From: Gigantopelta aegis
Taxonomy: Eukaryota > Mollusca > Gastropoda > Neomphalida > Peltospiridae
Direction of reading: 5' to 3'
Assembly (NCBI RefSeq): GCF_016097555.1
Contig: NC_054704.1
Coordinates: 28,562,207-28,626,206, forward strand
DNA: 64,000 nt
The notes beneath the pieces are model-generated. The model did no database searches and was not told the DNA's origin. It saw only the letters and a program-made list of their open reading frames with translations. This document shows, piece after piece, positions 53,711 to 64,000 of this stretch. The translations under genes and the position numbers were made by a program. How positions within the stretch are numbered: the first letter of the stretch is position 1; the number at the start of each line of letters is the position of its first letter.

Positions 53711-54040
53711 GAAACTGCATTTAGAAACATCATGTGTAACGTGTGTCGTATCCCCACGCCGCGCAATGTGGTTAGGTCTGTTTAGAAACATCATTTGTAA
53801 CGAATTAGGTATTCCCTCGGCGTGCTATGTGGTTTGGTCTGTTTAGAAACATCATTTGTAAAGAATGACGTATTCCCAAGCCGCGCGGTGTGGTTTGGCC
53901 TGTTTAGAAACATCATTTATAACGAATTACGTATTCCCACGCCGCGCAATGTGGTTAGGTCTGTTTAGAAACATTTGTAACGAATGGCGTATTCCCACGA
54001 CGTGAAATGTGGTTTGGTCTGTTTAGAAACACCGTTTCTA
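53711..54040. repeat. 61-bp tandem repeat, about 5.3 copies
   Basis: Unit begins CTGTTTAGAAACATCATTTG and contains CGTATTCCCACGCCGCG; copies differ at scattered sites, one has a 4-bp deletion. Confidence 0.9.
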
Positions 54041-55236
54041 ATGAATACAAATAATGAATTTGTGACGGGGTTGTGACAGTGCTACATTTACAGCGCACAC
54101 TGTAACTGGACTTAAAATTACAAAAGCAGTTGTAACAGCGTTGTCTTACTTTGCCCAGTGTAAGCTGCATAAGCAGCAAAATATACAATACCAAGATATA
54201 ACACTCCCCCTCCCCCATCAACGTAATAAATAAAGATGGTCAGCGGAAAATTCCATCATTTGCATTAGCACATAAGACTTTTAAACGATAATCGAATTTT
54301 CCATTAATAAAGTGGAGTAACGGCAGAACATAATAGTTACAGTTTGTTTAGTCGAACGACAGCACTACATCATACTGAATAACTGATCGTCAGCAAACAT
54401 TTGATGTATTCAAATGAACCTCACTTTATTTTTTTTCCATTAGCAGCAAGGTATCATTTATATGCTTTTTCCAAAAACAGAGAAACACAAACCAGTCTTT
54501 GATACACAGGTCGTAGAACATTAGATGCTGCCGGAGGAGAGAAAAAAATGGGTCCGCCAGCATATAAACGATCCAGTGTTATAACTAAAAGAAGCAGCCT
54601 ATGATCCGGTTGCGATTTTCTTCTCTCGTAGTCTAAAACTCGTGTCATATTTAATCTATTTCTGATATTTAATAGATGCTGATTAAAAGGTACTTCGTTC
54701 CTTTGTTTAATCAACTAAAATGTCATACCGTGTAAATATTGTAGCTTATCTCTAATACAATCTAAAATTAATTGAAATGTCACCATTTTCTATCTATTTG
54801 TTTTTACACAATCATACATTTAAATATGTAAGCCACCCACCTTAGTTAAATATAAATTATAAAACGTTATATGTAACAATTACCAAATGTTTGACATCCA
54901 ATAACCGATGATTAACAAATCAATGTACTCTAGTGATGTCGTTAAAGAAATAAAACCTTTACTTTATAAAACGTTATTTAAGCAGCTCACAATAGTTATT
55001 AGTGTGAAATATACTGTATTTCGGGGGAGCATACCCCGAACCGCATAGAAAATTTGTTTTACACCCTCAATCTCAGCCAGACTCCCCCCCCCCCCCCCAC
55101 CCCACCCACCCCCACCCCGCACAAACACACACCGAGTCGACTTCCTTCCGTCATGCCTGAAATGATTATAATTCCGAAATACAACACATTTATGAAATTG
55201 TGTTTTATTCTGTTTTACTCTTTCTAAAAACCTCTC

Positions 55237-55310
<74 letters not shown>

Positions 55311-55879
55311 TATATATAACTGCTATCTAACATTCATAAAATGTGAAGGAATATATTTTACAGAATGAAATGTATTTAACAGAATTTCCCAACTGTATGC
55401 TGTAAGCGAAAGAGACAAAACACATCTCGAAATCGAACTTGATGATTGATGAAATGCTTTGTTAATGAGTGTGCTATAATCAATAGGACTGATTAGCATG
55501 GAATTGACTATTGGCTTGTCTAATTATTCATTAAATTTTTAAACGATTTGCTATATTACAAAAGTTAATTATTTGCGGTTTATGCACTAATGTAGTGGAT
55601 GAAACGCTTAATGGAATTTATTGTTTGAAACTTGAATAGCAATGGTGGCATTAGTTCCAGCGCATTCACGTAAATATAAAAATAAATGTACAGACCGCAC
55701 GTTACAGTATACGCGCATCAGATCCAGGTCCCAGTTTTTTCAGTTATTTTTGTTGCTCAGAGATACACACTTGTGTATTGTCCTGTCAAGATTTTTTTTT
55801 TTTTTTTTAAATAATAATAATTTTAAAAAACCCGAGTCTACTCCCCTCTCCTAAACTAATAAATTCCAAAATATTTGGA
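54041..55879. other. Upstream of gene B, no gene seen
   Basis: SINE remnants at about 54430-54560 (minus) and 54875-54960 (plus, AAATGTTTGACATCCAATAA), poly(C) 55084-55100, (TA)n(GATA)n 55243-55318. No homology to the A/C promoter flanks noticed. Confidence 0.5.
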
Positions 55880-56046
55880 ATGGCTTCAAACGGCACCGGA
55901 GTGAAAATTAAAGAGACCAAGTCCGCTTGGCGTAATGGAACCGAGAATAATGTCGGTGTTGCTGAACTGTGGAAGGATTTTACACAAAATACCGGATTTC
56001 ATGCGTTCAACAAATTGAATCCAGGCAGAAGTCTTAACATTCGATT
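55880..56046 (+). CDS. Gene B exon 1
   Basis: ATG to donor GTAAGT, 55 codons plus two bases of the split Phe codon. Start chosen by alignment with genes A and C. Contains ELWKDFTQNTGFHAFNKLN with His-Ala at the HG position. Confidence 0.88.
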
Positions 56047-59000
56047 GTAAGTATAAATATTTCTCTATTAAACTAGTTTTATTCTCTAACCACTGTTTCT
56101 ATTGGTCGATTATGATGGACAATTCAATCAGAGATATAAACTATACTAGCAGATTATGTGTTACGTCATATGCATAGATGCATTTCAAAATTGTTCATAT
56201 TAGGTCATGTACAGTATAGCTGGGAAAAAAAACCCGGAAATAATATCCGAAAACATGCTCATTCCTCTTCTATAATGGATTTCAAAACTTCAAATAAGAA
56301 TTAATACAAGAAGAGATGCATCGCACCACCAAATCCTTGCTTTAAACAATGACAATTATCCTGACCACTATCAATGATGGCCTATATTATTGTATTGTGG
56401 ATTGTCAAGAATTCAAAAGATTTACTTGAAACCATTCCCTCTCAACCAAGATCAATTAAGGGATTTGGGTTTTTTTCAATATTATACACAACAATTCACC
56501 ACGACAAATGTAAGAGAAAACTTCATTCCTGAGGGACATTCCTGAGTTTGCTGTAATTTTTAGGATGTTATCGACTGACAAAGACGATTTAACGACTGTA
56601 ATTACATATTAAATGTATATTTCTGCGTAAAATGTTAGTGGCTGTATATTAAACGTGTTTGATCGTTCTAATATTTGTACTAAGTTAAATTTCATTTTAT
56701 TTCTTAAAATATTTTGTGAAGACAAATTATGTGAAGACAAAATTCAGTTTGTGCTTCTTACAAATATTAAGACGACCAGAAACAAATTGAATATACAGAC
56801 ACTGATATTCTAAACAAGAAAATATATTTAATATGTAAGTTTAATCGTAGAAATATTTTATTAGTCGGAAACATCTTACAATGCAGCAAACTCAGGAATC
56901 TTTATGTTCCGTAATATACATTCAGCTCCAGATTTTGGTGTCTCATATCACAACTTCTAAAAAACCTTAGGAAATGCTCATCGTATGCATATTTCAAACA
57001 GCGCCATATCATTCTGGCACAGAAGTTGTTCCATCTGGGTTACGATGTCCAGGGACTTTTGGGGTAATTGGTGTAGATAGATATTTGGAGAGAGGAGAGA
57101 TATATCTACTAAATAGAATGCATCTCTGACCAAAATGATGGCTGGTGCTATTCCATAATATGAACTGTTTTGCATACTTTCTCATCTCTTTAGTGGCACG
57201 TTTATTTTTCCATCGTTTTAGATGAATTGACGGACTTGACACTTGGCAGATTTCATGGCATGTAACATCGGTGGGGCAGGCTATGCTCACCTTCCACCTG
57301 ACACTAGTGTGTTGACAGTGATTCATGAGTGCGTGTCATCACAGATATGTCTATTAAAATTAGTTCGGTTCTGTGCTAATTTTAATTTAATAAACTGGTC
57401 CGGAAGTAGCATGCCTCTTTGTGACGGTACAAGAATGATGTATTGTTTAGTAAAGGATCTTCTCAGGAGTGACTGTTGTGCTGTAGACGAGGCACTAGAT
57501 AGATATTCACGGAATCAACAATTATTTTGCGAAATGCCCATTTGACTCTGCATTGTGCAGAGATACCATCGTGATTGCGGATAACGGCTTTGTTGATCAA
57601 ATTTGAATAGCGCATTAAATAAGGCCATACATGCCATTGGTGAGATATGTGCCAGAATTTGTCACAAAATGTTGTTTCATGTGGTCAGGAAATCCTAGTA
57701 ATTAAATTAGAAACAGTGTACCAGCTACTGTTGTGCTAAAAACGTGCGGGGACCTAAGGTGGTCAAAAAGGCTTCCCGTTATCTCTGAACCCAGTAGATT
57801 ACAAACCCCCACCCCACCCCTATTTTTTCTGATTTACTTTACGGATGAGGGCTTATAGTATTTATGTCCATAGTGTATATGTTAATTCAAACGTTGAATG
57901 TAACAGCTTTAAAAACATAGCATGTGTTACTGCTGTCGGCTATTTGAATTGATTTCCTTGTAAACACTCTGAAGTTGGATCTTTAAGTCAGATTTTTACT
58001 TCATATTTTATCTTTAAGTCATAGCAAATCTTACTGTAGCTACTTTTATTTTTCAGTATCTTATGGTCACTGGTTATCATCGGCATGTCGGCTTACCTCG
58101 TGTATACAGTTATTGCCGAACTAAAGAACTACTATAGTTATCCAAAGATGGCAGAGTTCAGAGTCGAAAGGAAACAAGAGGTCGAGTTTCCGGCAGTTAC
58201 AATATGTAACCAGTGTCCATTGAATGCTTCTGCCATGGGTATGGATAAAACTCTGAGTAACTACTTCCTTTCCCAAACTGACTTCGGCATCGCACTTAGG
58301 CCAATCAACTGGAACGACACAACGACGTATGGCGACTTCTACACTAGTGAACATTCTCTTGATTGGTGGAGAGAAAAGTATGGTAAAATTGATGCGCTGG
58401 CTGTGATGTGTAAGTTCCAAGGCGTATATAGGCTGTGTTCGGAGATATTTCAACCCGTGTTCACCGAGGTGGGGCTGTGCTACACGTTCAATGGCAATGT
58501 CAGCAACAAACGGAACGTGTCTCTGTCAGGGGCAGACTTCAACTTGGTAGTCCTACTTTTGGTTCAACAACATGAGTATGTTTACAAAGAACAAGCGTCT
58601 GCTGGTTACAAGGTAAAATTATTGTTAGCAATATAACCAATATTAGTATGGACAGCTAGATAATTAACAAAGCGTAACATCATAAGCACAACATAATAAA
58701 CTGGTTTTATACAAAATTGCTTTTTCACGCCATACGACCTTTTTTTAAATCACCCGATATCAATCTATATATTCCTAAATTTGCATTGAGTACAATTTAC
58801 TTGTATTTATTTAAGGTTCTGCTGCATGACCCAGACGAACATCCAGACACGGTTAGAGCGGGGATACTGGCTGGTCCCGGATTTTCTACATACGTGGCTA
58901 TGAAAAAGAAAACAGTATGTAGTGTAATGGAATCGTTACAATATCAAAAGTCGAATACAAGATAAATGAATGAATAAATAAATAAATGAATGAATGAATG

Positions 59001-60911
59001 AATGTTAAATGACACCACAGCACGAAAACGAATACAAGATAGAATATAAGGGATATTTATATTAAATAGACTGTTTTGCATATTAAATAATGAATGAATG
59101 AATGAATGAATGTTTAACGACACCACAGCACGAAAAAATACATCGGCTATTCGTGTCAAACTACATATTAAATAAATTATGCTCTACATAATACCAGTGT
59201 CTGTATACATAAGTCGTTTCTCGTCATCCTAATATTATAGTAACTCAAGCTGGAGTTTTATCATTCAAGAATTTCGTACATACGAAAACAAAATATATTA
59301 GGAAGTAAAATGAAGTTGGAGTTACGGAAAGAAATCCTCTGCATATATAGACACTGGTATTCTAAACAAGACATTGTATTTATTATGTAGTTTTAAATGT
59401 TAAAATGCTCTATTTAAACAAAACAAATTTTACATTGATAGCGAACTCATGATGGTTCCATCTTACACTGTTAACAAACTCATGATTGTTCCATCTTACA
59501 CTGACAGCAAACTCATGATGGTTCCATCTTACAGTGATAACAAACTCATGATGGTTCCATCTTACAGTGATAACAAACTCATGATGGTTCCATCTTACAC
59601 TGTTAACAAACTCATGATGGTTCCATCTTACACTGATAGCAAACTCATGATGGTTCCATCTTACAGTGATAATAAACTCATGATGGTTCCATCTTACAGT
59701 GATAACAAACTCATGATGGTTCCATCTTACACTGACAGCAAACACATGATGGTTCCATCTTACACTGATAACAAACTCATGATGGTTCCATTTTACACTG
59801 ATAACAAACTCATGATGGTTCCATCTTACACTGACAGCAAACACATGATGGTTCCATCTTACACTGATAAAAAACTCACGGTGGTTCCATGTTACACTGA
59901 CAGCAAACGCATGATGGTTCCATCTTACAGTGATAGCAAACTCAGGATGGTTCCATCTTACAGTGATAGGAAACTCATGATGGTTCCATCTTACAGTGAT
60001 AGGAACACTCATGATGGTTCCATCTTACACTGATAGCACACTCATGATGGTTCCATCTTACAGTGATAGCAAACTCATGATGGTTCCATCTTACAGTGAT
60101 AACAAACTCATGATGGTTCCATCTTACACTGATAGAAAACTCATTATGGTTCCATCTTACAGTGATAACAAACTCATGATGGTTCCATCTTACACTAATA
60201 ACAAACTCATGATGGTTCCATCTTACACTGATAACAAACTCATGATGGTTCCATCTTAAACTGATAGCGAACTCGATATATTCCTTACACCAACATATTC
60301 GGACTCTTCCAGAACTGACCACGTCTGGTTGGTCTTTAGCATCTCTTCCTCTAGGTACACGTGATGTAAATATAATTTTACTTTGTGTATGGTGAGTATT
60401 TGTGTATATAAAAAGAACAACCGGTCGTCCCCCCCCCCCCCCCCCCCCACACACACACACCCCTTGTGGTCGATGATGGAGTGATCCTTACTACTGTATT
60501 AGTGTTGGGTTCAGCAAGACAAAACCATTCACAATCTTTGTTCAGAATTCGTCGGATATCCTTAGCCACTGGTCTAAGCAACTATTAGAATCGCTGCTTG
60601 ACATATAAGTTGTTTTTGGAAAACATTTTGCTTCCTTCCTCTCACATGCATGTTCCACCCATCTCTGTCCGTCTGTTTATTTATCTATCTTTTTTCCTTG
60701 ATAAACTGAACATTATCATCTTAATTTCAGTTCAATTTTTTGCCGTCCCCATTCAAAGCGTTTGGTGAGAGTGAGTGCCTGGACACGACATCAGCCACGT
60801 TCAACAACACACTGAAGTATTTCGAACGTTACACATATATGCACTGTCTGCTAGAATGCGCCGCTGATTTTCTCTTTAAAGCATGTGGTTGTATCATGCC
60901 CAGTGATCCAC
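55880..60911 (+). CDS. DEG/ENaC sodium channel, gene B (exons 1-4; 3' part beyond window)
   Basis: Plus-strand paralogue of gene A. Exons seen: 55880-56046, 58057-58612, 58816-58914, 60731-60911, all GT-AG with the same phases as gene A. Product so far: MASNGTGVKIKETKSAW..., FTQNTGFHAF, TM1 (FILWSLVIIGMSAYLVY), FPAVTICNQCP, GLCYTFNGNVSNKR, LLHDPDEHPD and the CLLECAADFLFKACGC block. Exons 5-8 (distal cysteine block and TM2) are not found before 64000 and should lie downstream. Exon 4 has a second copy at 62635-62815. Gene B is divergent from gene A, starts 8.2 kb apart. No stop or frameshift in the four exons, so it looks functional as far as visible. Confidence 0.88.
56047..58056. other. Gene B intron 1
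   Basis: Contains the palindromic MITE (56532-56904). Open frames on both strands at 56978-57545 show no motif I recognise. Confidence 0.5.
56532..56904. mobile_element. Palindromic MITE, copy 3 (gene B intron 1)
   Basis: Inverted-orientation copy: starts AGGGACATTCCTGAGTTTGC, ends GCAGCAAACTCAGGAAT. Flanking TTAA no longer clear. Confidence 0.75.
58057..58612 (+). CDS. Gene B exon 2 (TM1 and proximal ectodomain)
   Basis: Acceptor TTTTTCAG, donor AAG|GTAAAA; 556 bp like gene A exon 2. Encodes TM1, SYPKMAEFRVERKQEVEFPA, VTICNQCP, WWREKYGKIDAL and GLCYTFNGNVSNKRNVSLSG. Confidence 0.92.
58816..58914 (+). CDS. Gene B exon 3
   Basis: 99 bp, 33 codons, acceptor TATTTAAG, donor GTATGT. Encodes VLLHDPDEHPDTVRAGILAG and PGFSTYVAMKKKT; direct counterpart of gene A exon 3. 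Confidence 0.9.
58963..59028 (-). mobile_element. Very short LINE 3' end insertion with target duplication
   Basis: 66 bp of (ATTC)n plus GTGTCATTTAACATTC-type LINE 3' end, flanked by CGAATACAAGAT at 58951-58962 and 59029-59040. Confidence 0.75.
59029..59400. mobile_element. Palindromic MITE, copy 4, degenerate and interrupted by a LINE tail
   Basis: Central part recognisable (CAGTGTCTGTATA, TTTCGTACATACGAAAACAA, GACACTGGTATTCTAAACAAG). A short LINE 3' fragment lies inside (59085-59165). Confidence 0.6.
59085..59165 (-). mobile_element. Second very short LINE 3' end insertion, inside a MITE
   Basis: (ATTC)n, then GTGTCGTTAAACATTC and CCGATGTATTTTTTCGTGCTG on minus; flanked by CATATTAAATA on both sides. 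Confidence 0.75.
59433..60268. repeat. 33-bp minisatellite, about 25 copies, in gene B intron 3
   Basis: Unit reads AAACTCATGATGGTTCCATC then TTACACTGATAAC, varying mainly at ACTG/AGTG and at AAC/AGC. Since 33 is a multiple of 3, open frames run through it on both strands (MMVPSYTDSKL and RWNHHEFAISV repeats); these are by-products. The array continues as a single partial unit after the N gap (62086-62110). Confidence 0.95.
60731..60911 (+). CDS. Gene B exon 4, copy 1
   Basis: 181 bp, acceptor TAATTTCAG, donor GTAAGA. Encodes FNFLPSPFKAFGESECLDTT ... YMHCLLECAADFLFKACGCI. Open and spliceable. Confidence 0.9.
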
Positions 60912-61656
60912 GTAAGAAACCTTTATTAAAATGAAATTATTGCATTTCAGTAAGATAAAGTATTTTTACTATAGTCCTGTTCAATGGTTTAGACCCTAAG
61001 TTTTTTGTAAATGTTACGTTTACTCCCTATTCAGTCCTTGTGTACGAGCGTAAGTGTACACTAATTTGACTAAACGACTAGCTGCGATTTTATATACCGC
61101 TTATTTAGCTACGATCTTATTTAGCTACGATCTAAGCAGTAGTTAATAATGAAACTAACGATACAGAAATTCACTTCCTCGCCGTCACTTAACGATAACG
61201 GTTTATACCGTTTGACACGGTAACAAAAACAGTTGCGGGAGCAAGCATGCACATATTTTTCATTATAATAAAAAATCGTACGTCATGACGTATATTAAAG
61301 TTACAGTCTCTCGTTACCACATTATAACATCATGTACAAATATAAAATACAAGCTCAAACGCACTTTTAAAAAACTCGTGTGTGTTCGCTATGAACGGAG
61401 ATCGTCAAAAGTATACGCTCCATTCGTCGCCTGTGTCGCCATTGCTCGGCAAAGCACAAACGACAGGCTGTTGTCAGTTTCAGTTAACACGTGCGCTTGC
61501 AGATTTGAAATTGTAGGGTTTGTCTCATAAAATTAAATGACAAAGCTTGCACTGTACGAAGAACGTTCAGTTGAGGATACGGTACCAGAGTATTTCATTA
61601 AAACCGGTTTGATCCTGACAACATATTATCGACAATCGTACCTTCCTATTTCAGAA

Positions 61657-61885
61657 CCGGCCTTGGTGGCGTCGTGGTTAGGCCATCGGTCTACAGGCTG
61701 GTAGGTACTGGGTTCGGATCCCAGTCGAGGCATGGGATTTTTGATCCAGATACCGACTTCAAACCCTGAGTGCTCCGCAAGGCTCAATGGGTAGGTGTAA
61801 ACCACTTGCACCGACCAGTGATCCATAACTGGTTCAACAAAGGCCATGGTTTGTGCTATCATGCCTGTGGGAAGCGCAAATAAAA
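61657..61885 (+). mobile_element. tRNA-derived SINE (GGTGG-head type), cut by the gap
   Basis: Head CCGGCCTTGGTGGCGTCGTG, B box GGTTCGGATCCCA; same insertion as 63545 copied by the tandem duplication. 3' half lost in the N run. Confidence 0.88.
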
Positions 61886-62085
61886 NNNNNNNNNNNNNNN
61901 NNNNNNNNNNNNNNNNNNNNNNNNNNNNNNNNNNNNNNNNNNNNNNNNNNNNNNNNNNNNNNNNNNNNNNNNNNNNNNNNNNNNNNNNNNNNNNNNNNNN
62001 NNNNNNNNNNNNNNNNNNNNNNNNNNNNNNNNNNNNNNNNNNNNNNNNNNNNNNNNNNNNNNNNNNNNNNNNNNNNNNNNNNNNN
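61886..62085. other. Assembly gap, exactly 200 N
   Basis: Round size suggests a gap of unknown length. It starts inside a SINE and ends inside a minisatellite unit. Confidence 0.98.
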
Positions 62086-62238
62086 ATCTTACATTGATAG
62101 CAAACTGAGCACGTATGGTTGGTCTTTAGCATCTCTTCCTCTAGGCACACGTGGTGAAATATAATTTTACTTTGTGTATTGTGTATATGAAAATAACTTA
62201 TGCCCCCCATGTGATCGATGGCGGAGTGACCTTCAATA

Positions 62239-62440
62239 CTTTTTTTTTTTTTTTTTTTTTTACAAGTTTTATTGCCAGCCCCTTGTTTACAATTAGAACA
62301 ACACATGCCAAGGGTAAAACATGGGTTGTGTACACAAAAATAATAAAACAACATAATATAATACTTTAGGGTACTGGCTTGCAAACCCCACCTCACCCCA
62401 CCACCACCCCCTCTTCATCCCCGCCTCTCTTTTTCTCTCC
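62239..62440 (-). mobile_element. Poly(A)-tailed retro-insert specific to duplication unit 2
   Basis: Poly(T) 62240-62261 followed by ACAAGTTTTATTGCCAG; unit 1 lacks it. The first bases resemble the 3' end of the L1/Tx1 LINE at 49972 (ACATTTTATTGTCC), so a 5'-truncated copy is possible. Confidence 0.45.
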
Positions 62441-62634
62441 TTGTTCAGAATTTGGCGGATATCCTTAGCAACTGGTCTAAGTAACTATTGGAATCGCTGG
62501 TTGACATACAAGTTATATTTGGAAAACATTTTGCTTCCTTCCTCTCACATGCATGTTCCGCCCATCTCTGTCCATCTGTGTATTTATCTATCTTTATGTC
62601 GTTGATAAATTGAACATTATCATCTTAATTTCAG

Positions 62635-62815
62635 TTCAATTTTTTGCCGTCCCCATTCAAAGCGTTTGGTGAGAGTGAGTGCCTGGATACGAGATCAGCC
62701 ACGTTCAACAACACACTGAAGTATTTCGAACGTTACACATACATGCACTGTCTGCTAGAATGCGCCGCTGATTTACTCTTTAAAGCATGTGGTTGTATCA
62801 TGCCCAGTGATCCAC
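62635..62815 (+). CDS. Gene B exon 4, copy 2 (tandem duplicate)
   Basis: 181 bp with intact acceptor (TAATTTCAG) and donor (GTAAGA). Differs from copy 1 by two residues: ECLDTT to ECLDTR, and CAADFLF to CAADLLF. It sits exactly 1904 bp downstream in a tandem duplication that also copies the flanking intron and a SINE. Because 181 is not a multiple of 3, using both copies in one mRNA would shift the frame; so it is an alternative exon, a decaying duplicate, or exon 4 of another gene copy broken by the assembly gap. Confidence 0.85.
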
Positions 62816-63544
62816 GTAAGAAACTTTTATTAAAATGAAATTATCGCATTTCAGTAAGATAAAGTATTTTTACTATAGTCCTGTTCAATTGTTTAGAACC
62901 TAAGTTTTTTGTAAATGTTACGTTTAATCCCTATTCAGTCCTTGTGTACGAGCGTAAGTGTACACTAATTTGACTAAATGACTAGCTGTGATTTTATATA
63001 CCGCTTATTTAGCTACGATCTAAGCAGTAGTTAATAATGAAACTAACGATACAGAAATTCACTTCCTCGTCGTCACTTAACGATACGGTTTCTACCGTTT
63101 GACTCGGTAATAAAAACAGTTGCGGGAGCAAGCATGCACATATTTTTCATTATAATAACAAATCGTACATCATGACGTATATTAAAGTTACAGTCTATGG
63201 TTACCACATTATAACATCATGTACAAATATAAAATACAAGCTGAAACGCACTTTAAAAAAACCTCGTGTGTGTTCGCTATGAACGGAGATCGTCAAAAGT
63301 ATACGCTCCATTCGTCGCCTGTGCCGCCATTGCTCGGCAAAGCACAAACGACAGCCTGTTGTCAGTTTCAGTTAACACGTGCGTTTGCAGATTTGAAATT
63401 GTAGGGTTCGTCTCAAAAAATTAAATGAGAAAGTTTGCACTATACGAAGAACGTTCAGTTGATAATACGGTACTAGAGTCTTTCATTAAAACCGGTTTGA
63501 TCTTGACAACGTATTATCGACAATCGTACCTTCCTATTTCAGAA

Positions 63545-63919
63545 CCGGCCTCGGTGGCGTCGTGGTTAGGCCATTGGTCTACAGGCTGGTAGGTACTGGG
63601 TTCGGATCCCAGTCGAGGCATGGGATTTTTAATCCAGATACCCTGAGTGAGTGTTCCGCAAGGTTCAATGGGTAGGTGTAAACCACTTGCACTGACCAGT
63701 GATCCATAACTGGTTCAACAAAGGCCATGGTTTGTGCTATCATGCCTGTGGGAAGCGCAAATAAAAGATCCCTTGCTGCTAATCGGAAAGAGTAGCCCAT
63801 GTAGTGGCGACAGCGGGTTTCCTCTCAAAATCTGTGTGGTCCTTAACCATATGTTTGACGCCATATAACCGTAAATAAAATGTGTTGAGTGCGTTCTTAA
63901 ATAAAACATTTCTTTCTTT
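63545..63919 (+). mobile_element. tRNA-derived SINE (GGTGG-head type), complete
   Basis: Head, body and tail (GCGTTCTTAAATAAAACATTTC) complete; flanked by TTCCTATTTCAGAA on both sides. Confidence 0.9.
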
Positions 63920-64000
63920 CTTTTCCTATTTCAGAATTAATATTTTATAAAGTGTTAGTAGAACTTTCAAAGTTTAGTTTGTATACTAGTAACACATTGA

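Larger units (their letters stand above)
60252..61885 (+). repeat. 1.9-kb tandem duplication, unit 1 (with exon 4 and a SINE)
   Basis: From the end of the minisatellite through exon 4 and intron to a SINE, matching 62086-63919 at an offset near 1904 bp. Ends at the assembly gap. Confidence 0.88.
62086..63919 (+). repeat. 1.9-kb tandem duplication, unit 2
   Basis: Same order as unit 1: minisatellite remnant, flank, exon 4 copy 2, intron, SINE. Carries an extra poly(T)-led insert of about 200 bp (62239-62440) absent from unit 1. Confidence 0.88.

Noticed and set aside
56978-57545. Opposing open frames in gene B intron 1 as a host exon
   Set aside because: No recognised motif, no paralogue in gene A intron 1, and frames overlap on both strands.
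59449-60460. Long open frames of MVPSYTD and RWNHHEF repeats as a repetitive protein gene
   Set aside because: Present on both strands because the 33-bp unit is a multiple of three; no splice context or signal sequence, and inside an intron.

Overview
The window reads as intron-rich genomic DNA of a mollusc, most likely a gastropod. It has long introns, GT-AG exons of 57 to 556 bp, dense tRNA-derived SINEs of molluscan type, an I-superfamily (Nimb-like) LINE, Tc1, mariner, hAT and PIF/Harbinger elements, and many microsatellites. The species call is inference. No bacterial operon, CRISPR array, rRNA gene or stand-alone tRNA gene is visible.

The host content is a small cluster of DEG/ENaC (amiloride-sensitive / peptide- or acid-gated type) sodium channel genes. 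Gene A lies on the minus strand. I could follow it through eight coding exons, 47723 down to the stop at 18277, giving a continuous 488-residue channel with TM1, a cysteine-rich ectodomain, TM2 and a G-A-S selectivity filter. Gene B lies on the plus strand, head to head with A, with exons 1-4 between 55880 and 60911; exon 4 is duplicated at 62635-62815 and the rest lies beyond the window. Gene C is represented only by exon 1 (minus, 8900-9075). Its promoter-side and intron-side flanks are homologous to those of gene A, so C is a segmental duplicate of A. Exon lengths 556, 99 and 181 bp and all splice phases are identical between A and B.

Nearly everything else is mobile DNA. Region 1-8.7 kb: a full-length I-type LINE (minus, 2904-8615) with a perfect 12-bp target duplication, plus a second copy of its 3' third together with its flank (1-2034). 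9.4-18 kb: SINE-in-SINE nest, palindromic TTAA elements, a THAP-domain relic and a truncated second LINE (13.7-15.3 kb). Introns of gene A: a three-level nest (Tc1 relic split by a TIR element that contains a hAT-like element), a mariner relic, an internally deleted LINE, a Harbinger transposase gene sitting inside a SINE, a 3.14-kb TTA-flanked element carrying a spliced MADF/Myb-SANT-like gene but no transposase, and an apparently intact Tc1 element. Region 48-56 kb: SINEs, an L1/Tx1-type LINE tail and a 61-bp tandem repeat. Intron 3 of gene B: an ~830-bp minisatellite of 33-bp units, then a 1.9-kb tandem duplication carrying exon 4, with a 200-N assembly gap.

The most unusual items are the transposase-less Harbinger-like element with a DNA-binding companion gene and subterminal motif clusters; the shared 3' end of the LINE and several SINE types; the duplicated 181-bp exon, which cannot be spliced in tandem without shifting the frame; and the replacement of the DEG/ENaC His-Gly motif by His-Ala in all three first exons.
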